This document shows positions 16,512 to 24,865 of a stretch of DNA of 64,000 bases, piece after piece. The stretch's first letter is position 1. Each line of letters starts with the position of its first letter. The position numbers were made by a program, and so were the translations under genes. Source of the stretch: Micromonospora vinacea (GTDB taxonomy: Bacteria; Actinomycetota; Actinomycetes; Mycobacteriales; Micromonosporaceae); NCBI RefSeq assembly GCF_015751785.1, contig NZ_JADOTY010000001.1:3224001-3288000 (forward strand). Direction: 5' to 3'. The notes under the pieces are model-generated. The model made no database searches. It saw only the letters and a program-made list of their open reading frames with translations, and was not told the origin of the DNA.

Positions 16512-16817
16512 TCACCACAGTCCGCGCAGCACCAGCAGCACTCCCAGTAACGCCAGGACCACAGTGCCCGCCGTGGCCAGGGGCAGTGTCCGGCCGCCGG
16601 TGCGGGCCGGACCGGTGCCGGTGCCGCGGGGCCAGCAGAGCACCAGCAGGGCGCCCCACACCAGCACGGTCCCGCCGGCGATCAGCGCACCTGTCGTGTC
16701 GCCTGTCGATGCCAGCCGGACGGCGAGCACTGTCACCACGGTCACGGTGAGCAGGGTGCGCCGCCAGGCCAGCCGGGTCCGCTCCGGTTGCAGCCCCGGG
16801 TCGCGTCCGGTGCTCAC
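16512..16817 (-). CDS. DUF202 family membrane protein
   Basis: A 101-residue protein with the family motif QPERTRLAWRRTLLTV at the N-terminus and three hydrophobic segments (VVTVLAVRLAS, ALIAGGTVLVWGALLVLCW, LPLATAGTVVLALLGVLLVL). The GTG at 16817 overlaps the stop of the longer DUF202 gene upstream as GTGA; the two subunits probably assemble together. Function unknown. Confidence 0.8.
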   Translation of the reverse strand: MSTGRDPGLQPERTRLAWRRTLLTVTVVTVLAVRLASTGDTTGALIAGGTVLVWGALLVLCWPRGTGTGPARTGGRTLPLATAGTVVLALLGVLLVLRGLW

Positions 16818-17206
16818 CGTCCGCCGACCGCCCGCATCAGGACGGCGGCCACCAGCAGCAGCGCGCCGACGCCGACGGCGAGCGCGAGGATGGCGGGGAA
16901 CCGGGAGGCGGGCAGCTCCTGACCGAGGCGGATGGCCCGCTCGGTACGCGCCCAGTGGTCCACCGCGCGGATCGCGACCGCCGCGCCGAGCAGCAGCAAC
17001 GCCACAGCGATCACCTCACGCAGGTGGCTCATCGGCAGCGGTGGCAGGAACTGGGCGGCGGCCAACCCGCCACCGACCAGCGCCAACCCGGTGCGCAGCC
17101 AGGCGAGGAAGGTCCGTTCGTTGGCCAGGGAGAAGCGGTAGTCCGGTGTCTCACCGACCGAGCCCAGCTCCGCCGGGTCGAACCACCGCCTGATCGCCTC
17201 CCACAC
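16814..17206 (-). CDS. YidH/DUF202 family membrane protein
   Basis: A 130-residue protein with the DUF202 core ANERTFLAWLRTGLALVGGGLA followed by two further membrane segments. Longer than its partner, matching the common YidH/YidG-like pair arrangement. GTG start at 17206 near TGGGAG. First gene of the two-gene operon, divergent from the GNAT gene at 17249. No biochemical role is established for the family. Confidence 0.8.
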   Translation of the reverse strand: MWEAIRRWFDPAELGSVGETPDYRFSLANERTFLAWLRTGLALVGGGLAAAQFLPPLPMSHLREVIAVALLLLGAAVAIRAVDHWARTERAIRLGQELPASRFPAILALAVGVGALLLVAAVLMRAVGGR

Positions 17207-17248
17207 AGTGGGAGATTATCCGCTTCCCATCCCGCTTAGCCTGGGCCG

Positions 17249-18046
17249 GTGACTGATCTCGACGTACAGACGCTGCGGACCGCCTACGACAACCAACTCC
17301 GCCCGGAGATCCCCGACCCGGTTCCGGCCGGGGTGACCGTGGAGCGGGACGGGCCGCTGGTCCGGATCACCGGGCTCGATTCCGGCGGGTTCATCACCTA
17401 CCGCGACCTGGGCGGGTTGACCGGCGACGCGCTGGACGAGCTGATCGCCCGGCAGGTGCGGTTGTGCCGTGAGCGGGGCGAGTCGGCGGAGTGGAAGCTC
17501 AACGAGCACGACGAACCGGCGGACCTGGCGGACCGCCTGCGCGCGGCCGGCTTCGTGCCGGCGGACCGGGAGACCGTCGTGGTCGGCCCGGTCGCGCCGC
17601 TGGCCGCCGCGTTGCCGGCCGCCCCCGAGGGGGTACGCCTGCGTGAGGTGACCTCCCGGGAGGACCTGGAGCGGATCGCCGCCATGGAGGAGGAGGTCTG
17701 GCAGGAGGACCGCTCGCACCTCGTGTGGGGCCTGGCCAAGGAGATCGACGCCGATCCGAACTCGATCACCATCGTGGTGGCCGAGGCGGACGGGACTGTG
17801 GTGAGTGCCGGCTGGGTGCGGTTCCCGGCGAACACCGGCTTCGCCACCCTGTGGGGCGGCTCCACCCTGCCGCAGTGGCGGCGCAAGGGCATCTACCGGG
17901 CGTTGGTCAACTACCGGGCGCGACTGGCCGAGCAGCGAGGTCGGACGCTCATGCAGGTCGACTGTTCCGAGGACAGCCGGCCGATCCTCCAGCGGCTCGG
18001 CCTCGTCGCGGTCACCACCACCACCCCGTACGTCTACACTCCGTGA
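17249..18046 (+). CDS. GNAT family N-acetyltransferase
   Basis: A 265-residue protein. The C-terminal half is a GNAT domain: REVTSREDLERIAAMEEEVW, ITIVVAEADGTVVSAGWVRF, then GSTLPQWRRKGIYRALVNYR, where QWRRKGIYR is the acetyl-CoA binding loop. The N-terminal ~110 residues look like a degenerate GNAT-like or recruitment domain (RERGESAEWKLNEHDEPADL). GTG start at 17249. The next gene begins at or just beyond its stop, so the two form an operon. Substrate unknown. Confidence 0.82.
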   Translation: MTDLDVQTLRTAYDNQLRPEIPDPVPAGVTVERDGPLVRITGLDSGGFITYRDLGGLTGDALDELIARQVRLCRERGESAEWKLNEHDEPADLADRLRAAGFVPADRETVVVGPVAPLAAALPAAPEGVRLREVTSREDLERIAAMEEEVWQEDRSHLVWGLAKEIDADPNSITIVVAEADGTVVSAGWVRFPANTGFATLWGGSTLPQWRRKGIYRALVNYRARLAEQRGRTLMQVDCSEDSRPILQRLGLVAVTTTTPYVYTP

Positions 18047-18048
18047 TC

Positions 18049-18456
18049 ATGGAGCAGCGGTTGACGGACGAGGAGCGGCTGACCCTCAAGACCGGTGCCT
18101 TCGGCGCTGTCTTCCTGGTCTCCAACGCCGACCCGGGAGTCCTGGGGGTGATCCGGGAGAGCATCGCCGCGTCCGACGCGCTGGCCGACGCCAGTGGCAC
18201 GGTCAAGGAGGCGCTGACCACCGGTCCGCTGCCGCGACTTCCCCGGGACTCGCAGCTGGAGATCGAGTCGGTGGTGCTGCCGGCGCTGGGACAGGCGGTG
18301 CGGATCCTGCGCGAGAAGTGCCCACACGACGTGGACGCGTACCGCGAACTGGTGTTGGCCGCGGCGGACCGGGTGGCCCGGGCGCACGACGGGGTGGCGC
18401 CCGCCGAGGCGGCGGCCATCGACCAGATCCGGGTCGCGTTGGCCGAGCCGGCCTGA
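18049..18456 (+). CDS. Conserved hypothetical helical protein
   Basis: A 135-residue acidic, mostly helical protein with no membrane segment or recognisable motif. It starts MEQRLTDEERLTLKTGAFG; a GTG at 18043 in the same frame would give a GTGA overlap with the GNAT stop, an equally good start. Because it directly follows the acetyltransferase it may share its pathway or be its substrate (inference). I do not recognise the family. Confidence 0.7.
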   Translation: MEQRLTDEERLTLKTGAFGAVFLVSNADPGVLGVIRESIAASDALADASGTVKEALTTGPLPRLPRDSQLEIESVVLPALGQAVRILREKCPHDVDAYRELVLAAADRVARAHDGVAPAEAAAIDQIRVALAEPA

Positions 18457-18507
18457 CCGGCCGCGCGTCGGTGAGCTGTGTCACCCTGAGTGCTGCGGGG
18501 GCGCAAC

Positions 18508-18522
18508 CTACTGGCAGGTAAC
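18508..18522 (+). promoter_or_regulatory. Conserved motif upstream of etfB, site 2
   Basis: CTACTGGCAGGTAAC, 121 bases before etfB; matches the sites at 14353 and 47406 in 12 or more of 15 positions. Candidate binding site of a shared regulator. Confidence 0.4.
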
Positions 18523-18643
18523 ATTGCGCCGTGGGCAACTGCACAACCGCCCGCGGTTGACCTGGCGTCGACCGACGCGCGACGCTGCGCCCCAGACCGG
18601 GCGAGCGAATCGCAACACCACACAGGAGGGTCGTCGAAGCGCG

Positions 18644-19423
18644 ATGAACATCGTCGTACTCGTCAAGCAGGTGCCTGATTCGGGCGCGGACCGCAACCTG
18701 CGCAATGACGACAACACCGTCGACCGCGGTTCGGCGAACAACGTGATCAACGAGATGGACGAGTACGCCATCGAGGAGGCCCTCAAGATCAAGGAGGCGC
18801 ACGGCGGCGAGGTCACCATCCTGACCATGGGTCCGGACCGGGCGACCGAGTCGATCCGCAAGGCGCTCTCCATGGGCCCGGACAAGGCCGTGCACGTGCT
18901 CGACGACGCCCTGCACGGCTCGTGCGCCGTCGCCACCTCGAAGGTGCTCGCCGCCGCGCTCGGTCAGCTCAATGCCGACCTGGTCATCTGCGGTGCCGAG
19001 TCCACCGACGGTCGGGTCCAGGTCATGCCGCACATGATCGCCGAGCGGCTGGGCGTCGCGGCCCTCACCGGTGCCCGCAAGCTCACCGTCGACGGCGCGA
19101 CGCTGACCGTCGAGCGGCAGACCGAGGAGGGCTACGAGGTGGTCACCGCCGCCACCCCCGCCGTGGTCTCCGTCTGGGACACCATCAACGAGCCGCGCTA
19201 CCCCTCCTTCAAGGGCATCATGGCCGCCAAGAAGAAGCCGGTGCAGACGCTCTCGCTGGCCGACCTCGGGGTCGCTGCCGACGAGGTGGGCTTCGACGGC
19301 GCCACCAGTGCCGTTGTCGAGCACACCAAGCGCCCCCCGCGCTCCGGCGGCGCCAAGATCACTGATGAGGGCGAGGGCGGCGTCAAGCTGGTCGAGTTCC
19401 TCGCCACCGAGAAGTTCGTGTGA
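18644..19423 (+). CDS. etfB: Electron transfer flavoprotein subunit beta
   Basis: A 259-residue EtfB. It opens MNIVVLVKQVPDSGADRNLR, and has the AMP/FAD-side features NVINEMDEYAIEEALKIKE, the loop ICGAESTDGRVQVMP, and the C-terminal region that grips EtfA. Together the heterodimer carries electrons from acyl-CoA dehydrogenases and similar flavoenzymes to the membrane ETF:quinone oxidoreductase. ATG at 18644; AGGAGG lies 14 bases upstream, a little distant. Followed after 15 bases by etfA. Confidence 0.96.
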   Translation: MNIVVLVKQVPDSGADRNLRNDDNTVDRGSANNVINEMDEYAIEEALKIKEAHGGEVTILTMGPDRATESIRKALSMGPDKAVHVLDDALHGSCAVATSKVLAAALGQLNADLVICGAESTDGRVQVMPHMIAERLGVAALTGARKLTVDGATLTVERQTEEGYEVVTAATPAVVSVWDTINEPRYPSFKGIMAAKKKPVQTLSLADLGVAADEVGFDGATSAVVEHTKRPPRSGGAKITDEGEGGVKLVEFLATEKFV

Positions 19424-19438
19424 GAGGGGGGTTCTGAC

Positions 19439-20398
19439 ATGTCTGAGGTTCTCGTCGTCGTCGAAGCCACCAAGGAATTCGGCGTCAAGAAGGTCACCCT
19501 GGAAATGCTCACCCTCGCGCGTGAGCTGGGCACCCCGAGCGCGGTGGTGCTCGGTGGCGCCGGCGCCGCCGAGGCGCTGAGCGGCAAGCTGGGCGAGTAC
19601 GGCGCGGAGAAGATCTACGCCGCCGAGGGTGACGAGATCGACGGCTACCTGGTGGCCCCCAAGGCGACAGTGCTGGCCGAGTTGGTCAAGCGGGTGCAGC
19701 CGGCCGCCGTGCTGCTGGCGTCGGCCCAGGAGGGCAAGGAGATCGCCGCCCGGCTCGCCGTCAAGCTCGACAACGGCATCCTGACCGACGTGGTCGGCCT
19801 GGACGCCGACGGCACCGCGACCCAGGTCGCCTTCGCCGGCTCCACCATCGTCAAGTCCAAGGTCACCAAGGGCCTGCCGCTGGTCACCGTCCGGCCCAAC
19901 TCGGTCACCCCCGCCCCGGCGGCGGCCACCCCGGCGATCGAGCAGCTCAGCGTCTCGGTCACCGACACCGACAAGCTGGCCACTGTCGTCGAGCGGGTCG
20001 CCGAGCAGAAGGGCTCCCGCCCCGAGCTGACCGAGGCCGGCGTGGTCGTCTCCGGCGGCCGGGGCGTCGGAAACGCCGACAACTTCAAGCTGGTCGAGGA
20101 GCTGGCCGACCTGCTCGGCGGTGCCGTCGGCGCCTCCCGCGCGGCCGTCGACTCCGGCTTCTACCCGCACCAGTTCCAGGTGGGCCAGACCGGCAAGACG
20201 GTCTCCCCGCAGCTCTACGTCGCCCTCGGCATCTCCGGTGCCATCCAGCACCGGGCCGGCATGCAGACCTCGAAGACCATCGTCGCGGTCAACAAGGACG
20301 GCGAGGCGCCGATCTTCGAGCTGGCCGACTTCGGGGTGGTGGGCGACCTCTTCAAGATCGTCCCGCAGGCCGCCGAGGAGATCCGCAAGCGCAAGTGA
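19439..20398 (+). CDS. etfA: Electron transfer flavoprotein subunit alpha
   Basis: A 319-residue EtfA. The C-terminal FAD domain is textbook: [19 protein letters not shown], then [39 protein letters not shown] and [14 protein letters not shown]. The N-terminal domain ([20 protein letters not shown]) packs on EtfB. Cotranscribed with etfB and closed by the hairpin at 20413. No fixABCX-like partners nearby. Confidence 0.96.
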   Translation: MSEVLVVVEATKEFGVKKVTLEMLTLARELGTPSAVVLGGAGAAEALSGKLGEYGAEKIYAAEGDEIDGYLVAPKATVLAELVKRVQPAAVLLASAQEGKEIAARLAVKLDNGILTDVVGLDADGTATQVAFAGSTIVKSKVTKGLPLVTVRPNSVTPAPAAATPAIEQLSVSVTDTDKLATVVERVAEQKGSRPELTEAGVVVSGGRGVGNADNFKLVEELADLLGGAVGASRAAVDSGFYPHQFQVGQTGKTVSPQLYVALGISGAIQHRAGMQTSKTIVAVNKDGEAPIFELADFGVVGDLFKIVPQAAEEIRKRK

Positions 20399-20412
20399 CA
20401 CCTGCGATACGT

Positions 20413-20444
20413 CAGTGGCCGCCCGTTCGCACGGGCGGCCACTG
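20413..20444 (+). terminator. Terminator of the etfBA operon
   Basis: A perfect 14-bp stem (CAGTGGCCGCCCGT and its complement) with a TCGC tetraloop, 14 bases after the etfA stop. No T-run. Also well placed to stop transcription from the convergent anti-sigma gene. Confidence 0.85.
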
Positions 20445-20493
20445 CCGTATGGGGAGCTGATCGGCGAGCCGGGGAGCTGAGCCGGCCCGCCGA

Positions 20494-21303
20494 TCAGCCC
20501 GTCAGGGAGCCCCTCAACAGGCTGTCGCCGGAGTGGTCGGTGTTGTTGTCGTACCGCTCGGCGGAGACGTCGACCACCGAGTAGCTCTTGAGGTCGACGT
20601 TTGGGGGCAGGGGTAGCAGCGCGTCCGGGCCGCCACCCAGGGTGCCGACCGAGAACATCTCCATCGTCGTCGGATTGATGAGCCAGACCTCGTAGTACCC
20701 CGCGACGCTCGGGAGATTCGCCACATGCAGATGTAGTTGGCCGTCCTGGAAAACCCGGGCGTCGCCCTTGGCCGTCGGCGGTGTCGCCCCGTACGCCGCC
20801 AGCGGCGCGCTCGCCACCACCACCGGCTTCGGGGTGGGCGTCGGGTCGTCCGGTCGGAGCACCGAGACGGTGCCCACCACCCCGACCGCCGCAGCGGCTG
20901 CCGCGGTCACCGCGGTGGCCGCCCAACGGGACCAGCCACGACCCCGGCGGGACCGCCGCGTCGGGTCCAGTCGCGTCACAGTCGACTCGGCCACCGCGCC
21001 CGGGGCCGCTTCGGCCGTCGTGGTGTCGGCCTGCTCGGGCACCCGGTGTCGGCGGGTCTCCGTCAGCAACGGCCCGGCTTCCGCGGCCCTGACCTGGGCT
21101 TCGATGCCCTGCCAGATGTGCTCCGGCGGGTCGGGCAGATCGGCCAGGCCCTGCGTCTCGGTGCCGAGCCCTGCCACCTGCTGAAGGCTCGCCACCTCCG
21201 CGCGGCAGAGCGCGCAGGTGCCGAGGTGGGTGCTCTCCCCGTCGTCCGCCTCGCTCTCACCGAGCGCCAGAAATACCAGCCGGTCGTGGTCCAGGTGCTG
21301 CAC
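20494..21303 (-). CDS. RskA-like transmembrane anti-sigma factor
   Basis: A 269-residue anti-sigma factor. Residues 1-50 hold a zinc-binding anti-sigma motif, THLGTCALCRAEV (H-x3-C-x2-C). A single transmembrane segment (WAATAVTAAAAAAVGVVGTV) follows a basic RRSRRGRGW anchor. The outer ~130 residues form an RskA-type C-terminal domain ending in the D-x-K-x-Y-S-V-V-D-V-S-A pattern. Its gene overlaps the 3' end of the ECF sigma gene by 47 bases, the usual arrangement for a cognate pair that needs matched stoichiometry. Regulated proteolysis would release the sigma factor. Confidence 0.88.
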   Translation of the reverse strand: MQHLDHDRLVFLALGESEADDGESTHLGTCALCRAEVASLQQVAGLGTETQGLADLPDPPEHIWQGIEAQVRAAEAGPLLTETRRHRVPEQADTTTAEAAPGAVAESTVTRLDPTRRSRRGRGWSRWAATAVTAAAAAAVGVVGTVSVLRPDDPTPTPKPVVVASAPLAAYGATPPTAKGDARVFQDGQLHLHVANLPSVAGYYEVWLINPTTMEMFSVGTLGGGPDALLPLPPNVDLKSYSVVDVSAERYDNNTDHSGDSLLRGSLTG

Positions 21304-21859
21304 CGTCCACCTCCCATCTGCGCTTCAAGCTCGCCATGCCGCGTCGAATGTGACTCTTCACGGTGCCCAACGGCACGCCGGTCACAGTGGCTATCTGCTG
21401 GTGTGTCAGGTCGTCGTAGAACGCCAACTCCAGCATCCGTCGCTGGTCGTCCGGGAGACGAGCCAGCTCGTCGGCGATCACCAACCGGTCCACCACGCGG
21501 TCCGGGTCCGGCTGGGTCTGCGCCGGCTCGGGCAGCTGCCGGACCGTCTCCACCACCCGGGTCTCCCGGGCCGAGGCGCGCATCCGGTCGATCACCTTCC
21601 GCCGGCCGATACCGAGCAACCAACCGATCAGCGACCCCTTGGCCGGGTCGAACGTGTCGCGACCCAGCCAGGCGGCGACGAACGTCGCCTGGGTGACGTC
21701 CTCGGCGTCGCTGCGGTTCGCCAGCATGGACGTGGCCAGGTGGAGCACCGCACGACCGTAGCGGTCGTACGCCTCGCGGAGCGCCACGTCGTCACCGTCG
21801 CGGAACCTGCGGTCGAGGTCGTCCACCGGAGGGTCCGGTTCCTGTCGTAGCGCCGTCAT
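21257..21859 (-). CDS. ECF RNA polymerase sigma factor, SigK-like
   Basis: A 200-residue ECF sigma factor. Region 2 reads DRYGRAVLHLATSML, then DAEDVTQATFVAAWLGRDTFDP and SLIGWLLGIGRRKVIDRMR. Region 4 reads ELARLPDDQRRMLELAFYDDLTH, then QQIATVTGVPLGTVKSHIRRGM. Pairing with an RskA-like anti-sigma factor and the promoter motif nearby place it near the SigK group. I use the ATG at 21859; a GTG at 21904 is in frame. The promoter at 21947-21974 matches the one facing the DUF4397 gene, so it is probably autoregulated. Confidence 0.88.
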   Translation of the reverse strand: MTALRQEPDPPVDDLDRRFRDGDDVALREAYDRYGRAVLHLATSMLANRSDAEDVTQATFVAAWLGRDTFDPAKGSLIGWLLGIGRRKVIDRMRASARETRVVETVRQLPEPAQTQPDPDRVVDRLVIADELARLPDDQRRMLELAFYDDLTHQQIATVTGVPLGTVKSHIRRGMASLKRRWEVDGAAPGPRPAGISGAR

Positions 21860-21946
21860 CGGGCGGCTCGCCTTCGATGGGGCATGCCCGACTGTAGCTG
21901 CCACAGTCTCCGCCCCACTTCCCCGGTCGATGTCATCTCACCAGCT

Positions 21947-21974
21947 CTTCGCCCCCCGACCCCGTTCCGGATGC
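21947..21974 (-). promoter_or_regulatory. ECF-type promoter for the sigma/anti-sigma operon
   Basis: On the minus strand GCATCCG (21974-21968), 16 bases, then CGAAG (21951-21947), 88 bases before the sigma start. The same -35 with the same spacing faces the opposite way at 22009. From memory, M. tuberculosis SigK promoters look like CCATCC...CCGAAT, which this resembles. Confidence 0.6.
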
Positions 21975-22008
21975 AGTCGGGGTCGAAAAAGAAAAGTGCC
22001 TCCGGGGC

Positions 22009-22036
22009 GCATCCGCCCGTCCGAGAGCCGGCGTAA
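22009..22036 (+). promoter_or_regulatory. ECF-type promoter for the DUF4397-sortase operon
   Basis: GCATCCG (22009-22015), 16 bases, then CGTAA (22032-22036), giving a leader of about 47 bases before the ATG at 22090. Identical -35 and spacing to the divergent promoter at 21947-21974. Confidence 0.65.
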
Positions 22037-22089
22037 CCCGTTCTGCAAGCCAGGCCTGACGAATCAGCACCAAATACCAGGAGGCAGAC

Positions 22090-22920
22090 ATGCAGCTCTC
22101 GTACTTCCGTCGGGTCGCCGCGGGCGGCGCGGTCGCCGCGCTGGCCTTCGCCGGCGTCGGTGCCCTCACCGCCGGCCCCGCGTACGCCGCCACGTCGAAG
22201 GTCTCCGTCGTGCACGGCATCCCGGACACCCCCGTCGACGTCTACGTCAACGGCAAGAAGACGCTGGAGAACTTCAAGCCCGGCGACGTCGCCGGCCCGC
22301 TGAACCTGGAGGAGGGCGACTACGACATCGCGCTCACCAAGCCGGGCGAGCCGATCGGCAGCGCGATCCTCACTGTCGACAACGCGGCGGTGCCGGGCGG
22401 TGCGAACATCAGCATCGCGGCCCACCTCGACGCCGCCGGCCAGCCGAAGATCACCCCGTTCGTGAACGACGTCTCGAAGGTCGACGCCGGCAAGGCCCGG
22501 CTCATCGTCCGGCACACCGCCGCCGCCCCGGCGGTCGACGTCCGCGCCGGTGGCACCCCGGTCTTCGAGAACCTCACCAACCCGAACGAGGCCAAGGGCG
22601 ACGTCGACGCGGGCGACGTGAAGGCGGACGTGGTGCTGGCCGGCACCGACACCGTGGCCATCGGCCCGGCGGACCTCAACCTCAAGGAGGGCACCGCCAC
22701 GATCGTCTACGCGATCGGCTCCGCCGAGGGCAAGACCCTCGACGTGGTGGCCCAGACCATCACCGGCCTGCACTCCGCCCCGGGTGGCGTGCCCAGCGGT
22801 GACGGCGGCCAGGCCGGCACGGGCGTGAACACCTGGTGGTACGTGCTCACCGGTGCCGGCGTACTCCTGCTGCTTGGTGGTGGGGTGCGGATGGCGACCG
22901 CACGGACCGGCCGCGAGTGA
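22090..22920 (+). CDS. Secreted, membrane-anchored DUF4397 protein
   Basis: A 276-residue protein. An N-terminal signal peptide (RRVAAGGAVAALAFAGVG, cleavage after AYA) leads into two DUF4397 repeats: SKVSVVHGIPDTPVDVYVNG and KARLIVRHTAAAPAVDVRAG. A Gly-rich linker and a C-terminal transmembrane segment (WWYVLTGAGVLLLLGGGV) with a short basic tail end the protein. The tail looks like a cell-wall sorting tail but no LPxTG-like pentapeptide precedes it. A perfect AGGAGG lies five bases before the ATG. It overlaps the sortase gene (GTGA), which implies a joint surface function. Confidence 0.88.
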   Translation: MQLSYFRRVAAGGAVAALAFAGVGALTAGPAYAATSKVSVVHGIPDTPVDVYVNGKKTLENFKPGDVAGPLNLEEGDYDIALTKPGEPIGSAILTVDNAAVPGGANISIAAHLDAAGQPKITPFVNDVSKVDAGKARLIVRHTAAAPAVDVRAGGTPVFENLTNPNEAKGDVDAGDVKADVVLAGTDTVAIGPADLNLKEGTATIVYAIGSAEGKTLDVVAQTITGLHSAPGGVPSGDGGQAGTGVNTWWYVLTGAGVLLLLGGGVRMATARTGRE

Positions 22921-23570
22921 CGGTGCGCAACCGCGGCGCGCTGGCGGCAGTGGCCGCCGGCGTTGCCGCGCTAACCGTCGCCGCTCTGGTGGCGTGCGCC
23001 AACCAGCCGGCCGGGACCGTGGGGGCCGAGGAGGCGAGCACGCTGGCCAGCCCCGCACCGACCGCCGCCAGTGTCCCGTCGGTGCCGGTGACAGCGGGTG
23101 AGCTGCCCGCCGGTCCGAAGATCATCCCGCCGGTACGGCTGCTGATCCCGGAGATCGACGTCACCGCCACCGTCAACGCGGTCGGCATCAACGAGCGGAC
23201 CAACGAGTTCGAGGTGCCGCCGAGCGTCGACCAGATCGGCTGGTACCGCTACGGCCCCGGCCTGGAGGCGGAGGCCGGCTCGGTGGTCATCGCCGGTCAC
23301 GTGGACAGCGCCACGCAGGGCAAGGGGGCGTTCTTCCGGCTGCGTGAGCTGGACCAGGGCGACACGTTGACAGCGACCGGCAGCGACGGTGAGGCGCGGC
23401 GCTACCGGGTCGTCGCCCGGGAGGAGTACGCCAAGACCAAGATCCCGCTGGACCGGTACTTCGCCCGCGACGGCAAGCCGCGGCTGACCCTGATCACCTG
23501 TGGTGGGCCGTTCGACGCCAAGGCGCGCAAGTACCGCGACAACATCGTCGTCACCGCGGTGCCCGCCTGA
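22917..23570 (+). CDS. Class F sortase
   Basis: A 217-residue sortase. The N-terminal signal/anchor (AVAAGVAALTVAALVACAN) is lipoprotein-like. A Pro/Ala-rich spacer precedes the beta-barrel, which has SVDQIGWYRYGPGLEAEAGS (class F hallmark), the catalytic His ~128 in VIAGHVDSATQGKG, Cys ~195 in LTLITCGGPFD and Arg ~207 in ARKYRDNIVV. Class F enzymes attach secreted proteins to the wall, typically at LPxTG-like motifs. GTG start overlaps the DUF4397 stop; followed by a strong terminator. Confidence 0.88.
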   Translation: MTVRNRGALAAVAAGVAALTVAALVACANQPAGTVGAEEASTLASPAPTAASVPSVPVTAGELPAGPKIIPPVRLLIPEIDVTATVNAVGINERTNEFEVPPSVDQIGWYRYGPGLEAEAGSVVIAGHVDSATQGKGAFFRLRELDQGDTLTATGSDGEARRYRVVAREEYAKTKIPLDRYFARDGKPRLTLITCGGPFDAKARKYRDNIVVTAVPA

Positions 23571-23588
23571 CCGGGTCCGCGCGCGTCG

Positions 23589-23617
23589 GGCCGGGGTGGA
23601 GTTCCACCCCGGCCTTT
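23589..23617 (+). terminator. Terminator of the DUF4397-sortase operon
   Basis: GGCCGGGGTGG-AGTT-CCACCCCGGCC, a perfect 11-bp stem followed by TTT, 18 bases after the sortase stop. Confidence 0.85.
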
Positions 23618-23634
23618 GCGTGCGGTCCCCTCCG

Positions 23635-23663
23635 GCATCCGGTCCCCAAGGTGTCGGCCGTAC
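23635..23663 (+). promoter_or_regulatory. Weak third ECF-like promoter candidate
   Basis: GCATCCG (23635-23641) then, 17 bases on, CGTAC (23659-23663), just 12 bases before the cysteine desulfurase start. One base longer in spacing than the two convincing sites; it would yield a nearly leaderless transcript. Confidence 0.3.
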
Positions 23664-23674
23664 GCTGAACGACG

Positions 23675-24850
23675 ATGGCTTACCTGGATCACGCGGCGAC
23701 GACTCCGATGCTCGACGAGGCACTGGAGGCGTACGTCGCTACCGCCCGCGAGGTCGGCAACGCGTCCTCCCTGCACGCGGCGGGCCGTCGTGCCCGCCGC
23801 CGGGTCGAAGAGTCACGCGAGCAGGTGGCCGCGGTGCTGGGCGCCCGGCCCTCTGAGGTGATCTTCACGGGTGGTGGCACGGAGAGCGACAACCTCGCGG
23901 TCAAGGGCATCTTCTGGGCCCGCCGGGGAGCCCGGCCCGACCGCCGCCGGGTGGTCTCCAGCGCCGTCGAGCACCACGCGGTGCTGGACGCTGTCGACTG
24001 GCTGGCCCAGCACGAGGGCGCCGAGGTCGGCTGGCTGCCGGTGGACGCCGTCGGTCGACTCGACCCGCAGACCCTGCGCGCCGAGCTGGCCGCGCACGCC
24101 GACCAGGTGGCCGTGGTCACCGCGATGTGGGCGAACAACGAGGTGGGCACCGTCCAGCCGGTGGCCGAACTGGCCGCCGTCGCCGCCGAACACGGTGTGC
24201 CCTTCCACACCGACGCCATCCAGGCGGTCGGTCAGGTGCCGGTCGACTTCGGGGCCAGCGGAGTCGCCGCGTTGACCGTCACCGGGCACAAGTTGGGCGG
24301 CCCGACCGGGGTGGGCGCGCTGCTGCTCGCCCGGGACGTGCCGGCCACGCCGCTGCTGCACGGCGGCGGCCAGGAACGCGACATCCGCTCCGGCACCCTG
24401 GACACCGCCGGCATCGTCGCCTTCGCGGTCGCCGTGGAGACGGCCGTGAAGGGCCAGCAGGAGTACGCGGCCCGGGTGGCCGCGCTCCGCGACGACCTGA
24501 TCGAGCGGGTCCGTCAGGCGGTGCCCGAGGTGATCTACAACGGTGACCCGACCGATCGGCTGCCCGGCAACGCGCACTTCTCCTTCCCCGGCTGCGAGGG
24601 CGACGCGCTGCTGCTCCTGCTCGACGCGCAGGGGATCGCCTGCTCGACCGGCTCCGCCTGCTCGGCCGGGGTGGCCCAGCCCTCGCACGTGCTGCTCGCG
24701 ATGGGCGCCGACGACGACCGTGCCCGCTCCTCGCTGCGCTTCACGCTGGGCCACACCAGCACCCAGGCCGACATCGACGCCCTCATCGCGGCCCTCCCGG
24801 CGGCTGTCGACCGAGCCCGCCGAGCCGCCGCCCTGCGCACCCCCCGCTGA
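23675..24850 (+). CDS. Cysteine desulfurase (NifS/IscS family)
   Basis: A 391-residue PLP enzyme of the class V aminotransferase fold. It begins [12 protein letters not shown]; the PLP-binding Lys (~205) is in [17 protein letters not shown] and the persulfide Cys (~328) in [10 protein letters not shown], on the longer mobile loop of the NifS/IscS group. HHAVLD and [11 protein letters not shown] are also conserved. It converts cysteine to alanine and a protein persulfide. Immediate neighbour mnmA suggests the sulfur is meant for tRNA 2-thiouridine, with iron-sulfur clusters as another use. Confidence 0.92.
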   Translation: MAYLDHAATTPMLDEALEAYVATAREVGNASSLHAAGRRARRRVEESREQVAAVLGARPSEVIFTGGGTESDNLAVKGIFWARRGARPDRRRVVSSAVEHHAVLDAVDWLAQHEGAEVGWLPVDAVGRLDPQTLRAELAAHADQVAVVTAMWANNEVGTVQPVAELAAVAAEHGVPFHTDAIQAVGQVPVDFGASGVAALTVTGHKLGGPTGVGALLLARDVPATPLLHGGGQERDIRSGTLDTAGIVAFAVAVETAVKGQQEYAARVAALRDDLIERVRQAVPEVIYNGDPTDRLPGNAHFSFPGCEGDALLLLLDAQGIACSTGSACSAGVAQPSHVLLAMGADDDRARSSLRFTLGHTSTQADIDALIAALPAAVDRARRAAALRTPR

Positions 24851-24865
24851 CCCGGGTCCAGCCCC

